Under the pieces are notes generated by a model, which had not been told where the DNA came from, did no database searches, and saw only the letters and a program-made list of their open reading frames with translations. DNA of 64,000 nt, taken from an uncultured Colwellia sp. (lineage in GTDB: Bacteria > Pseudomonadota > Gammaproteobacteria > Enterobacterales > Alteromonadaceae). Of the stretch, positions 9,158 through 18,598 are shown piece after piece. The stretch's first letter is position 1. Each line of letters starts with the position of its first letter. The position numbers were made by a program, and so were the translations under genes. The DNA is taken from the NCBI GenBank assembly GCA_913062815.1, contig CAJXWZ010000021.1:1-64000 (forward strand), read 5' to 3'.

Positions 9158-9433
9158 GTGAAACGAGTAGAGGAGATCGAACACAAAAATATTATCTTAA
9201 ACTTTCCAGAATTAGAGAGGTGTTGTGAAGAACTTTTAAATGACGATGAAAAAGCATATTTATTTCCTATCTTAGTTTATTGGACCGGCTCTGATGTTAA
9301 TGCAGCCCGCTGGCTGAACTCTGAAACTATTTCAGCATTTGGAGGACAAACGGGGCTTGAGGTTTGTCGAAGTCATAACTCGGAAGGTTTTGTTCATTAC
9401 ATTCAGCACATTGAAATTGGAGGTTTTGCTTAA
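9158..9433 (+). CDS. DUF2384 (MbcA/ParS/Xre-type) antitoxin-like protein, orphan
   Basis: A 91-residue protein whose second half (AARWLNSETISAFGG, then IQHIEIGGFA at the end) matches the toxin-binding domain found at the C-terminus of Xre/MbcA/ParS antitoxins (DUF2384), which carries conserved WL, GG-x-T-P/G and G-x-F-A elements. The first 40 residues show no clear helix-turn-helix. No RES-domain toxin is adjacent, so it is either an orphan or has an unrecognised partner such as the next small gene. The start is a GTG after an AGAGAGATGTA stretch. The family call is by motif and moderately sure. Confidence 0.5.
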   Translation: MKRVEEIEHKNIILNFPELERCCEELLNDDEKAYLFPILVYWTGSDVNAARWLNSETISAFGGQTGLEVCRSHNSEGFVHYIQHIEIGGFA

Positions 9434-9514
9434 TTCCTCTTGTAGAGGTCTCGATAAACAGGTTGTTAACTCCAGAGAATGAATCTGGGGATTTCTGATA
9501 AGGATGGAAATAGC

Positions 9515-9730
9515 ATGAACGATGACACTAAAAAGAATGAATCGGTACAACACGCTATGCAAGAACTTTTTGACGCTAATGAAAACCTAGCTACTATTTC
9601 TCTGACGAAAAATGGAGTTGTAGCGTATCATTTCGGTGAGAATGGTAGTATGGCCATAAATCCAGCGTGGGCAAAAATTGTTATTAACGCTGTTAAAGAA
9701 CTTTCTGAATTAGAAGGAAATATAAAATAA
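9515..9730 (+). CDS. Small hypothetical protein after the DUF2384 gene
   Basis: A 71-residue acidic protein, not recognised. It has no membrane segment; the middle (ISLTKNGVVAYHFGENGSMAIN) looks like two beta strands followed by a C-terminal helix. The ATG at 9515 is preferred because AAGGATGG lies just upstream; an in-frame ATG at 9479 would add 12 residues. It follows the DUF2384 gene by 81 bases on the same strand and may be co-transcribed. Confidence 0.45.
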   Translation: MNDDTKKNESVQHAMQELFDANENLATISLTKNGVVAYHFGENGSMAINPAWAKIVINAVKELSELEGNIK

Positions 9731-9908
9731 AAGCTATTAAATTAATAATGACGTGTCGCAAAGAACTAGTGCTTTAAGTTGAAACTAACTGAAAGTATAA
9801 CCTGTTCACTTTAGCAACAAGATAATGCATGTAGAGGTATCGCTTAATTACGAACATTAAATAGTCTCTATGATAGTAAAAATGAATAAAATTGCAAATC
9901 AATCGACC

Positions 9909-9955
9909 GTGTAATATATTAAGCATAAGTATTTATTGTGTAATATATTAAACAT
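9909..9955. promoter_or_regulatory. Twin operator repeats at the hipB start
   Basis: Two 18-base direct repeats, GTGTAATATATTAAGCAT (9909-9926) and the same word with one change (9938-9955), lie 29 bases apart. Each contains the perfect palindrome TAATATATTA. The second copy runs into the hipB ATG. HipB proteins are known to repress their own operon through tandem operators; these are the obvious candidates. Confidence 0.7.
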
Positions 9956-10250
9956 GGAATCATCTTCGAGTCTTGAATTAACAAAGTCATTAGGCAGCTT
10001 GATAAAGCTTGCTCGTATAAACAACTATACACAAGATGAACTTGCTCATCGGCTTGGTATTAGCCGTTCTACTATGGGATCTATTGAAAAGGGCAAGACA
10101 TCTGTATCAATAGGTTTGTATTTTGAAGCCCTTACTATTTTAGGTATCGAACAAGTGTTAACTGAATTTATCGACGGTTTGGCTTCAAATTTCATTCAAG
10201 GCCGTTCAAGAACTTCCATTGCTAAAGTGGAGTTACCTGATGATTTCTGA
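9954..10250 (+). CDS. hipB: HipB-like antitoxin / Xre-family repressor
   Basis: A 98-residue protein with a helix-turn-helix of the Cro/CI type (TQDELAHRLGISRSTMGSIE). Known HipB proteins bind operator DNA and neutralise the kinase HipA. The ATG at 9954 is preferred over a TTG at 9936, which would lie within the operator. There is no clear ribosome binding site, and the second operator copy overlaps the start, so the message may be leaderless or very short-leadered. The C-terminus overlaps the hipA start by 11 bases, giving translational coupling. Confidence 0.82.
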   Translation: MESSSSLELTKSLGSLIKLARINNYTQDELAHRLGISRSTMGSIEKGKTSVSIGLYFEALTILGIEQVLTEFIDGLASNFIQGRSRTSIAKVELPDDF

Positions 10251-11469
10251 TTCAGTTATTAGAGCTTATGTTTTTATTGAAGGGTTAGATGTTTCTCCTA
10301 TTATTTGTGGGGTATATCAACTTGATATTAAAAATAAGCAAGGCTATTTTGGTTATGGTCAATCTTATCTAGAAAGGCAAAACGCATTTCCATTAGATCC
10401 TATCCATCTTCCCTTAATAAAGGGGACTTTTAAAACAAATCCTCATAGTGAAATTTTTGGCGTGTTACGAGATGCCGGACCAGATTCTTGGGGCCGCAGA
10501 GTTATTTTGTCTTTACACAAGACCAAACCACGTAATGAAATTGAATTTTTACTTGCTGGCGCCGGTGAGGGCGTAGGCGCATTAATGTTTAGTTTATCGC
10601 GTAGCGGAACAAAACCTAAAAAGCCTAGAAACCAATTAAGTGATATTAAATCTCTTATTAATATCAAAGAAAGTATTTTAACCAATGGCAAAATTACTCC
10701 AGAAGCTTTAAAAGTATTTGAGCAAGGCTCTAGTATGATGATTGGAGGAGCCAGACCTAAAACGACATTGGTAGATAAAGAGATCAATTACATTGTTAAA
10801 TTCAATCGGAATCAAGATTTATTTGATAATGTCATGGTTGAGCACGCGACAATGAAAATGCTAAATGAATTAGAGGGTAGGGTCGCTATCACTAAACCTA
10901 TTTGCTCTGATATTGGCAACATCTTACTCGTTGAAAGGTTTGATATGAATGAAAGCCGAATAACTTCTCACTTCATTAGTGCTGCTTCTCTTCTTGAACA
11001 AACAAGTAATAAAGTTGGAAAGTTAGAAGCGACTCAAAGTTATACTTATGGAGCGTTGGCTGAGTTCATTAGGCACCACGGGAAACAGCCGGAGCAATCG
11101 ATGGAATTGTATCAACGTATGGTTTTCAATGCTTTTATTGGTAATGTTGACGATCATACGCGTAACCATGCCATGCTATATGACTTTGTTGAGGAAGGTT
11201 GGTTTTTGAGTCCTGCTTATGATGTATTACCGATTAAAAATGAGAAGTCACATAGTTTAGGTCTTGGAGATGATGGTAGGGTAGCAACTATTGTAAACCT
11301 TCTTTCACAATCAAAACGATTTGGTTTGCGTACCGATAAAGCATCTAAAATCATTCGTAATACAAGAGAGTTGGTTTCATCTTGGCCAACTTATTTTAAA
11401 GATGAAGGTGTCAATGATATCGACCTATCGATATTAGAGAGTGTGATCCCCGACATAGACAGTTGGTAA
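10240..11469 (+). CDS. hipA: HipA-like serine/threonine kinase toxin
   Basis: A 409-residue HipA-family kinase. The known E. coli enzyme phosphorylates glutamyl-tRNA synthetase and induces persistence. Visible are the glycine-rich phosphate loop (SMMIGGARPKTTL, about residue 165), the catalytic segment GNVDDHTRNHAMLY near residue 300, and the metal-binding PAYDVLP that follows. All look intact, so the toxin should be active. The ATG lies inside the hipB coding end with GGAG upstream; an upstream in-frame start at 10219 is less likely. Together with hipB it forms a type II toxin-antitoxin pair. Confidence 0.88.
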   Translation: MISDSVIRAYVFIEGLDVSPIICGVYQLDIKNKQGYFGYGQSYLERQNAFPLDPIHLPLIKGTFKTNPHSEIFGVLRDAGPDSWGRRVILSLHKTKPRNEIEFLLAGAGEGVGALMFSLSRSGTKPKKPRNQLSDIKSLINIKESILTNGKITPEALKVFEQGSSMMIGGARPKTTLVDKEINYIVKFNRNQDLFDNVMVEHATMKMLNELEGRVAITKPICSDIGNILLVERFDMNESRITSHFISAASLLEQTSNKVGKLEATQSYTYGALAEFIRHHGKQPEQSMELYQRMVFNAFIGNVDDHTRNHAMLYDFVEEGWFLSPAYDVLPIKNEKSHSLGLGDDGRVATIVNLLSQSKRFGLRTDKASKIIRNTRELVSSWPTYFKDEGVNDIDLSILESVIPDIDSW

Positions 11470-11528
11470 TCTCTTGGTATTACCGTATTAAATAATGATT
11501 AAAATAAACAACATAAGGTAAAAATAGG

Positions 11529-14500
11529 TTGGAAATAATTTGGACATCAGAGTTGCTATTAAAAAACTCAGTCATTAAAGAGTACTTAAGTTGCTTAAAT
11601 GATAAAGAATCAACGAGTTTGATTAAGGCAATTAAAGCACTATACCTCACGCCTGAATTAACTAATATTTGCCAAGTACTCTTAAGATTAGAGGATACCT
11701 TAAACGCGATCAAGTCTATTGAATGGCCAGATGAAATTAATATAGAAATTATTAATTTGAATTCGGCGATTAGTAAAATTAAAACGTTAGAATTTTTTAT
11801 AGCTCAATTAAATAAAGAAAAAAACACGTCTAAAAATCCTATCTATGGCCGGATTGAAGAATATCCTGTAGCAGCATTGTTTTGTCAGCAATTTGGCCTT
11901 TCTATTAATGATAATCAAAAACCCCTTCTTTTTTTACTTAATTTTATGCTTTTTCAAATCTCAAAATATAACCAATGGGAATTACATAAAAAGGATACAT
12001 TATTAACTAATGCTGCTAATACATTACGCAAAATTATTGCATGTGATAGTGAGTTTAAGGTTCGTATTAGCCTTGAAAAATTAAATTACGATAAATTATC
12101 TAAACTACTTATTACCCTAACTGACGGAAAGTACATTGTTTTTCAAGATCAGTTTTTAATAGCTTGGTCAGATTTTTATGAAGATCAGCCTTTTGTTAGA
12201 ATAATACCGTATCAACAGTCAGAGCAACACAACGAAGACACTTCTGATTTTATAACAGGAACATTAAATCTTTTTTCAAAACAAATTATTGAAACGGGTA
12301 ATGGTACTTATATAAATAGTGGCTTTATTTCAACACTAGGTATTAACGATGAACTTGATATTGATGAGTCTGTTATTGAGTTTGTTGACGTTATTTCACC
12401 AGATAATGTTGAACTTGATCATCGAACTAAAGATTCGGCAGCTATTTATGGTAGCCGTTTAAGTTTAATTGAAAAAAAACACTTACCTTGGAGGAGTATT
12501 GCTTTAGCTAAACATGAAGTTGTTGAACTTGTAGCATATCTAGAATCTCGGTTAGAGGACTTAATAGATCCAACCGTGATTTTTGCCACACTTGTCTTTT
12601 TAACGTCTAAACCGTTTATTGAGGTTTTAGGTATTAATATCTATTCAAAACCGCCTCAATTGACCTATATCAATAGTGATTTTATTGACCTTACATCGGG
12701 AAGTTGGTGGCGACGCAGTATTGAAATGCCTTCTGCTTATAAACCAAGCCCAGAGCAAACAAACCTACTGGCAATACATAGCGACTGGTTAATGTTACCT
12801 CTGCCTAAACAACTTGTTTTAGCATTAAAGAAATTGATTACAACGACACCAATGACTATTAAGCAACTTTGCTTTAAAGAGAAGGGTAATACTCTTGATG
12901 CGGCACTAGCAAATTTTTTAAGACCTTTATGGATGGATAACGATAAGGTACATCGAAGGATTACACCAGCGGCGGTTAGGGCAACTCTTTTTGATAAAAT
13001 AACTGAACAATATGACAGTGGCTATGCCGCATTGATGTTAGCTAATAGTGAATTTGATACACCTACCACTTTGTATTATATCAGTGCACGTTCAAATAAA
13101 TTAAGGGGGGATTATATTGCCTTAGTATCTGGGTTAGGTTTTCAGTTGTCTGAAAATATTGATGATGAAGATAATGTTATCGGGAGTAAACTCTCTATCG
13201 ATAAGGCTGAAATTGCTAGAGTGATAAAGTCGAAAAGAGCCGCTTTATTGCAAATGTTCTCAGAAACGTCACCTTCATTAGAGCAACTTATTGTTAGGCA
13301 TAACCAGTTTGTTAATTACACATTACTCATATTAATCGCATCAACAGGACATCGTAGTAGAACCGAGTTTGGTTTTACATCTTATTCAATGGATGATAGG
13401 GCAGGATATAGTCTAATTTCGGATAAAATAAACTTTGTTGATAGCTCGATTCGAGTTATTCCTCAATGCACAATACTTAAAAAACAATTAATCTCTTATA
13501 AGAATCATTGTGCTGATTTATCTAGATTAATAAAGCCTTATAATTTTTCGTTGGCGAAAAAATTATCTAAGGTATTTAAACTACAAGTAAACGATGAACC
13601 CACATTTTTTCATATCGTTAGTAATAACGTTATACCTGTTGGAAGTAGTAAAATAGAGGGATATTTATTACCTGAAATAAATTTGCCATTAAATTTTTTA
13701 CGTCACTATTTTTGCTCTGCTTTACGGCTTGCGGGAGAATTTAAATTTGCTAAGGCATTGATGGGACATGTTGGAAGTGGTGAGCATATATTATCTGATC
13801 ATTCTTGTGACGCGTTAGAAAATATAAAGTCTGTTGGAAGTGCGATTGATCATCTTCTTACAGAGATTGGCATTGAGGCAATAGAGATTACTCCGTCTAG
13901 GGGCCCTAAAATAAATGTTGGCACTGATGAAATCGGAGAGTTATATAGTCCCAGTTATTTAAGGCGATCTGAAATCACTGAACGGTCTTGTCAGATACGT
14001 TGGGTCAGAAAATTAATCAGTCCACGCGTAAAAGAACTAATGGATCCTAAAACACATGAGGAAACTGTTGATGAGTTGTTAAAACAAGCCGCGGCAGATC
14101 AGAACAGTGTCATTTCTATTGAACGAAGGCTTTATTGGCTGAATCGGGTAATATCAAAAGTGTCGAAAGCTCAACGATGGGTTGCCGCATTAAATGAGCC
14201 AGAAAGGTTAGCTGTTGAACCTGTTCTCATTTTAAGAATGCGTCAAGCTCAATTTATTAAAGAAAAAGTTAACGAATGGATACTATCAAATAATGAGTTT
14301 TTGACTCATCAAGAGCAAATAGCGAAAATATGGTGCAGCCTCACCATAAATAGTGATATGGACGTTCCAATTAATTTACCCAATTTGTCGGTCATGAAAG
14401 AACCGCCATTTTATGAGCATGGTATGGCTTGGTTTGAAATGTTAGATAGCAAAAGCAATCAAACACACATCATTCATATTGACTCTATTTCTTTGCTGTT

Positions 14501-16898
14501 AATACAAAGATACTCAATATCTACTATTAACATAAAAAGTGCTGCTGATATTAAAAAATGTATTCTTCAAAATATCCTATATCCATTAAGTAAACAAAAT
14601 AATCTAGATCATGTTGCAAGGAGCGCACTTAAAACCATCGATAGCACGGGGATGTACTTGCGAGAGGCTAGAGATCCTTTCTCTATTTCTCTACTTCATG
14701 CTTATCAAAACAAACGACTTTTGACGACGAATATTCCCCCTGAAAAGCTATGCCGTTGGTTATCGGCCACTCCTACAATCTATGAAACATCACTTATTAA
14801 GGCAAGTGTTCTCAATTTGATTTCTACATCGAAATTCAAAAATTCAACGAATAATAATTATCAATCATCACTGTTATTGATGCGAAAATTACATAGACGG
14901 ATGCGGCAACTCAAAGATGTAAATACGCCAAAAACACCTCTCAGCCAAGTCTTGATTTGTACTTGGGCTGATTTTATAAAGCTACCGGATGAAACCAATG
15001 TTAACTGTTTGATTCAGCAATCTCAGCATTTAGATGAAATGATGGTTTTGGTTCTACTTTGGTTGATTGATGTATCAAAACGCCCAGGTAGAGAGAAACG
15101 AAAAAATACAGCTATTGGTACGGTTAAAACATATTTGTCAAATGTAGGTAAACCTTTATTAGAGCAATCAATTGGTCGTTCCATTTTGCAGTTAGAGCCA
15201 GAGGAATTAACTGAATTTTATAGTGATGCTTTAGATTCACGTAATATTATTGACAGAGCTCAACGTGCTCAAAACATGCGTAATTTTCATAATTTCTTGA
15301 TGACATCTTATCTATGCTCTCCTGTAGATTGGCATTCGATTGAGCCCACTATTAACAATAATGATCGAGCAGCAGATGCCAATATTATTTCAATGCGTGA
15401 ATATAATAATACATTAAACTTGTTAAAAAGTGATCCGGATTCACTTCCTGTCGAACAGGATATAAATCAACTTATCTTAATATTGTGTTATAGGGCCGGC
15501 CTTCGTTCTGGAGAGGCTACTCACTTGAAGTTAAATGATATTGACAACAAAAACTGGATAATCCATGTTCGAACGAATAACTTACATCGAACGAAAACAC
15601 TGAAATCAAATAGAAGAGTTCCTGTTGATTTATTGTTATCAGAAGAAGAAAAAGCATTAATAAATCGTCGTATTGAACTAGTTAAACAATATCACCCAGA
15701 TGCTGAAAACCCTTGGCTACTTTGTGATAAAACTACATCAAGGTGTTTGGTTTATATCGATAAACATACCAGCAGAATAAACCATGCATTAAAAGTCGTT
15801 AGTGGTGATAACACACTTCGTCTTCATCATGCACGGCACAGCTTTGCTAATTATCTTTTGTTACTTACAAATGAGCTGTATTACTCACGTCACGTTTATG
15901 TTGAACTCCAAAAGTGGTGTCGAACGGATGATATTGAAAATTTCTCCCACTTAGTTACAACTCTTTTAACGGGAAAGCAGACTTCAAAATCAAATGTTCT
16001 TCATGCTATCTCATTGGCAATGGGACATGCTAGTCCAGAAACAACCTTACGTAGCTATATACATGTTTTGGGCTTATTGCATGCTACAAAAAATGAAAAG
16101 AGGCTTGTCAGGGCTATTGATAAAGCTTCTATGGCATCAATAACAGGAGTTGAGAGGAGTCATGTATATAAAATATTAGCTCGTGGCTGTAGTGAACGAT
16201 ATGGATTTTTACCTCTTTGTGAACATGTGGCTAAAAAATGGACTGGCTATCAGCAGTTATCTAGTCATCAACAAAAAAACAATTTACAACTAAGTTCAAT
16301 TACACCTAACAAGGATCGTATTTACATTGAGTTAAATGATATTGAACGGATAATTAGAGCCGCTGAAAGTGGTCTTGTGGATACTGAAATTGCGTATTAT
16401 TTTCAACTAGACTTCTCTTTTGTGCAAGGCGTCATTAAAGCGACACAGGACATAAAATTACAAACAGGGTATTTGGGGACTAGCATTAGTTCAGATTTAG
16501 AGTATATATTTTTTACTACAAACAAAAAGAAGCAAATGACCTCAGCAAAATATATAAAACAAGAAGACTTTCAAAAGCTTCTTATTTTGATAGCCAAACT
16601 ATCTAATCAACAGATGGTTGAAGTAACTAACATATGGCTGCACAGTTATACACCTAATGATGGCTTAGTTGTTAGTGATATTAGCTTGACGCAATTTAAA
16701 AATCTTTTGACTATTTTGGGTTACGAAGTTATTGACTCAAAATGTGATATATTAGTAAGAGACCAGTATAGTAAAAGAAAAGGAACAAGCCTTAAATTGG
16801 CTTCCATAAAAAGTAATAGTACATCCAATAATGATAATAAAGTACAGCATGCTATTTTTTTACTGAGCGTCTACATTAAGCACAAACTAAATCATTAA
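11529..16898 (+). CDS. Giant protein with two tandem tyrosine-recombinase-like domains
   Basis: A 1789-residue protein, about five times the usual integrase length. The C-proximal domain has a full tyrosine recombinase set: R1326 (AGLRSGE), H1433-x-x-R1436 (LHHARHS), H1500 (MGHAS) and Y1510 (LRSYIH). An earlier domain repeats the fold in degenerate form: R609 (STGHRSRTE), R725 in NFLRHYF with Asn where the HxxR His should be, H747 (MGHVG), and Ser/Asp instead of the Tyr (HILSDHS). Residues 1-400 and 1540-1789 are unrecognised; the tail may hold helix-turn-helix elements (DTEIAYYFQL). The start is a TTG behind AAGGTAAAAATAGG, since no ATG occurs for over 130 codons. It lies 59 bases after hipA and 17 before a partner gene. 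DNA cleavage activity is inferred. Confidence 0.75.
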   Translation: MEIIWTSELLLKNSVIKEYLSCLNDKESTSLIKAIKALYLTPELTNICQVLLRLEDTLNAIKSIEWPDEINIEIINLNSAISKIKTLEFFIAQLNKEKNTSKNPIYGRIEEYPVAALFCQQFGLSINDNQKPLLFLLNFMLFQISKYNQWELHKKDTLLTNAANTLRKIIACDSEFKVRISLEKLNYDKLSKLLITLTDGKYIVFQDQFLIAWSDFYEDQPFVRIIPYQQSEQHNEDTSDFITGTLNLFSKQIIETGNGTYINSGFISTLGINDELDIDESVIEFVDVISPDNVELDHRTKDSAAIYGSRLSLIEKKHLPWRSIALAKHEVVELVAYLESRLEDLIDPTVIFATLVFLTSKPFIEVLGINIYSKPPQLTYINSDFIDLTSGSWWRRSIEMPSAYKPSPEQTNLLAIHSDWLMLPLPKQLVLALKKLITTTPMTIKQLCFKEKGNTLDAALANFLRPLWMDNDKVHRRITPAAVRATLFDKITEQYDSGYAALMLANSEFDTPTTLYYISARSNKLRGDYIALVSGLGFQLSENIDDEDNVIGSKLSIDKAEIARVIKSKRAALLQMFSETSPSLEQLIVRHNQFVNYTLLILIASTGHRSRTEFGFTSYSMDDRAGYSLISDKINFVDSSIRVIPQCTILKKQLISYKNHCADLSRLIKPYNFSLAKKLSKVFKLQVNDEPTFFHIVSNNVIPVGSSKIEGYLLPEINLPLNFLRHYFCSALRLAGEFKFAKALMGHVGSGEHILSDHSCDALENIKSVGSAIDHLLTEIGIEAIEITPSRGPKINVGTDEIGELYSPSYLRRSEITERSCQIRWVRKLISPRVKELMDPKTHEETVDELLKQAAADQNSVISIERRLYWLNRVISKVSKAQRWVAALNEPERLAVEPVLILRMRQAQFIKEKVNEWILSNNEFLTHQEQIAKIWCSLTINSDMDVPINLPNLSVMKEPPFYEHGMAWFEMLDSKSNQTHIIHIDSISLLLIQRYSISTINIKSAADIKKCILQNILYPLSKQNNLDHVARSALKTIDSTGMYLREARDPFSISLLHAYQNKRLLTTNIPPEKLCRWLSATPTIYETSLIKASVLNLISTSKFKNSTNNNYQSSLLLMRKLHRRMRQLKDVNTPKTPLSQVLICTWADFIKLPDETNVNCLIQQSQHLDEMMVLVLLWLIDVSKRPGREKRKNTAIGTVKTYLSNVGKPLLEQSIGRSILQLEPEELTEFYSDALDSRNIIDRAQRAQNMRNFHNFLMTSYLCSPVDWHSIEPTINNNDRAADANIISMREYNNTLNLLKSDPDSLPVEQDINQLILILCYRAGLRSGEATHLKLNDIDNKNWIIHVRTNNLHRTKTLKSNRRVPVDLLLSEEEKALINRRIELVKQYHPDAENPWLLCDKTTSRCLVYIDKHTSRINHALKVVSGDNTLRLHHARHSFANYLLLLTNELYYSRHVYVELQKWCRTDDIENFSHLVTTLLTGKQTSKSNVLHAISLAMGHASPETTLRSYIHVLGLLHATKNEKRLVRAIDKASMASITGVERSHVYKILARGCSERYGFLPLCEHVAKKWTGYQQLSSHQQKNNLQLSSITPNKDRIYIELNDIERIIRAAESGLVDTEIAYYFQLDFSFVQGVIKATQDIKLQTGYLGTSISSDLEYIFFTTNKKKQMTSAKYIKQEDFQKLLILIAKLSNQQMVEVTNIWLHSYTPNDGLVVSDISLTQFKNLLTILGYEVIDSKCDILVRDQYSKRKGTSLKLASIKSNSTSNNDNKVQHAIFLLSVYIKHKLNH

Positions 16899-16915
16899 TC
16901 GTGAGAGAGTAGTAC

Positions 16916-17674
16916 ATGAGCATTAATATACAAGCAGACTTTATTAATTATGTTGGCGACGGTACTCTTGAAATTACAGAGCCCAAAAAATTTGCAAAAT
17001 TATCGAATCAACTATTGAATTTAATAAGGCTTCAAATTCACAATTTCGAAGATAGGTTAAAGTTAAAATTGCTTATTAAAGAAAATAAAATTATTCTTTT
17101 ATTTGATGAGAGTGATGATAAGCAGACGGGGTTTGATGAAGGTAAAATCGAAAATATCCTGATGGAAGGGTTGGAACATCAATTAGACCAAGTGATAAAG
17201 TACAAAAAATTAATAATCGATGGTTCTATACCCGAAGCATCTAAGTTGAACTCAAAAAATAATTCACAATTATCTAAAGCCGCCGCTATTTTGCAGAAAA
17301 TTGAAGAGACTGATATAGAGTTAGTATCTTCAACAAATCACAAAGTTAAAATTCCGAAGTTACCAAAAATCGATACGAAAATTGATACATTTGAACCTAT
17401 GTCTTTAGACTTATGTAGAATAACAAAACCAGAATTGATTGGTCCGATGGAAGCTGTATTTATTTCTTTTATCAATAACAAAAAGGTAACAGCTAAATTA
17501 AAAATCACAAAAGCGGATGAATTAGTTGTTTGTGATATGACTTTTGGTAAAAAAAATGTTGATATTGAATTTGAGTATTTGGTTAATATTAAAAAATCTA
17601 ATCATTACATCGGCTCTTTAATATCTATTAGAGAATCTAACGTAATTGATACTAATATTGAGTTAGAGCTTTAA
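16916..17674 (+). CDS. Unknown partner protein of the giant recombinase
   Basis: A 252-residue soluble protein that I do not recognise. It is lysine- and isoleucine-rich, with a predicted helical part around residues 75-115 and beta-rich segments toward the end (VTAKLKITKADELVVCDMTF). No membrane helix or catalytic motif stands out. It begins 17 bases after the giant recombinase-like gene behind a GAGAGAGTAGTAC leader, so the two are almost certainly one transcript. Position suggests an accessory DNA-binding or structural factor for the recombinase; this is inference. Confidence 0.65.
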   Translation: MSINIQADFINYVGDGTLEITEPKKFAKLSNQLLNLIRLQIHNFEDRLKLKLLIKENKIILLFDESDDKQTGFDEGKIENILMEGLEHQLDQVIKYKKLIIDGSIPEASKLNSKNNSQLSKAAAILQKIEETDIELVSSTNHKVKIPKLPKIDTKIDTFEPMSLDLCRITKPELIGPMEAVFISFINNKKVTAKLKITKADELVVCDMTFGKKNVDIEFEYLVNIKKSNHYIGSLISIRESNVIDTNIELEL

Positions 17675-18136
17675 GTTTAGTAAATAATTATTATGACCTA
17701 TATTTGAGTGTCAAGCGATGAACGAGATGCATGAGAATATGCAAACTTATTTCGTACAAAAATCTAAAAAAACCACCTTTAAAATATAATCTTATATCTA
17801 ATAAATCTTTCCAACTTTTTAGTCTTTGATTTTATGGTTTTATTCTATCTAAAAATCACGGACTTTAATTTATTATTCTATAAAGTTTTTCAGATATTTA
17901 TTGTTGCTACTGATTATCATGATTACAATTACTTTATAGAATACAATGGCTTGTTTGGTCGTTTTTGTTGACTTAGTGTTTTAAATGAATTATTACTTAA
18001 TAAGTACAAAGTGATGAAGGGATTTTTCACTGATTTTTGTACTTACTTTTAGGTGTGTGCACTTGGTACACATTTGAATATTTAAATTACCTTGGCAGCT
18101 ATTGTTGGGTAAGATTTACCTATGGAGATTTTTGAT
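17675..18136. other. Gene-free stretch with two large inverted repeats
   Basis: No gene is seen. A perfect 12-bp inverted repeat (ATTCTATAAAGT at 17875-17886, ACTTTATAGAAT at 17931-17942) encloses 44 bases with a small central palindrome ATCATGAT. Further on, AAGTACAAA (18002-18010) pairs with TTTGTACTT (18036-18044), with an inner GTGA/TCAC pair (18011-18014, 18027-18030). The first could be a recombination or operator site for the adjoining recombinase operon; the second may be a leader or promoter structure of the next gene. Confidence 0.45.
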
Positions 18137-18586
18137 ATGTTAAATAACAAAGTTAATGAAGAAAATGGTCAACAACCTTGTGTTGTTTTTGAAAGCGTCA
18201 AGGCGTGGCTAGGAACGGCGGAAAACCTTAGATACATTGATAACAACAGTAATCCATTCTATGTCAGAGATTGGAAAATCATGAATTATGATCCCTATAA
18301 TTCTTCTGAAGGTAAGGGGTTTGATATTTTTTTCCATACAACTGTTTTTTTTCGAGATGTAGAGCCTGACTCTGATCAACCTTCACACACCGTTGTAACT
18401 AAAGTTGATGATGGGATTGAATGGTTAGGCCACACGGATTTACACTCTAGCGGGCAACATATCAATGCTGATACAGGTGAGTGTCATTTAAAATTTAATG
18501 CGATTTTAGCTATCATGCGTAGAGCTGCTGAAATTGATGTGGATTTTGCAATAGAGATGCATGAAGATAGTATTGTATGTGCTTAA
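18137..18586 (+). CDS. Hypothetical acidic protein
   Basis: A 149-residue protein that I do not recognise. It is rich in Asp/Glu, His and aromatic residues (FDIFFHTTVFFRDVEPD; DDGIEWLGHTDLHSSG), with no membrane segment. The start at 18137 is preferred because GGAG lies nine bases upstream; an in-frame ATG at 18122 overlaps that ribosome site. It stands alone on the plus strand, facing the disrupted ATPase gene, with a shared terminator between. Accessory function is inferred only from context. Confidence 0.55.
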   Translation: MLNNKVNEENGQQPCVVFESVKAWLGTAENLRYIDNNSNPFYVRDWKIMNYDPYNSSEGKGFDIFFHTTVFFRDVEPDSDQPSHTVVTKVDDGIEWLGHTDLHSSGQHINADTGECHLKFNAILAIMRRAAEIDVDFAIEMHEDSIVCA

Positions 18587-18598
18587 GTTGTCTTGCAA

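Noticed and set aside
17701-18060. Possible integron attC site in the inverted repeats before 18.1 kb
   Set aside because: No core GTTRRRY/RYYYAAC sites and no cassette array or integron integrase nearby.
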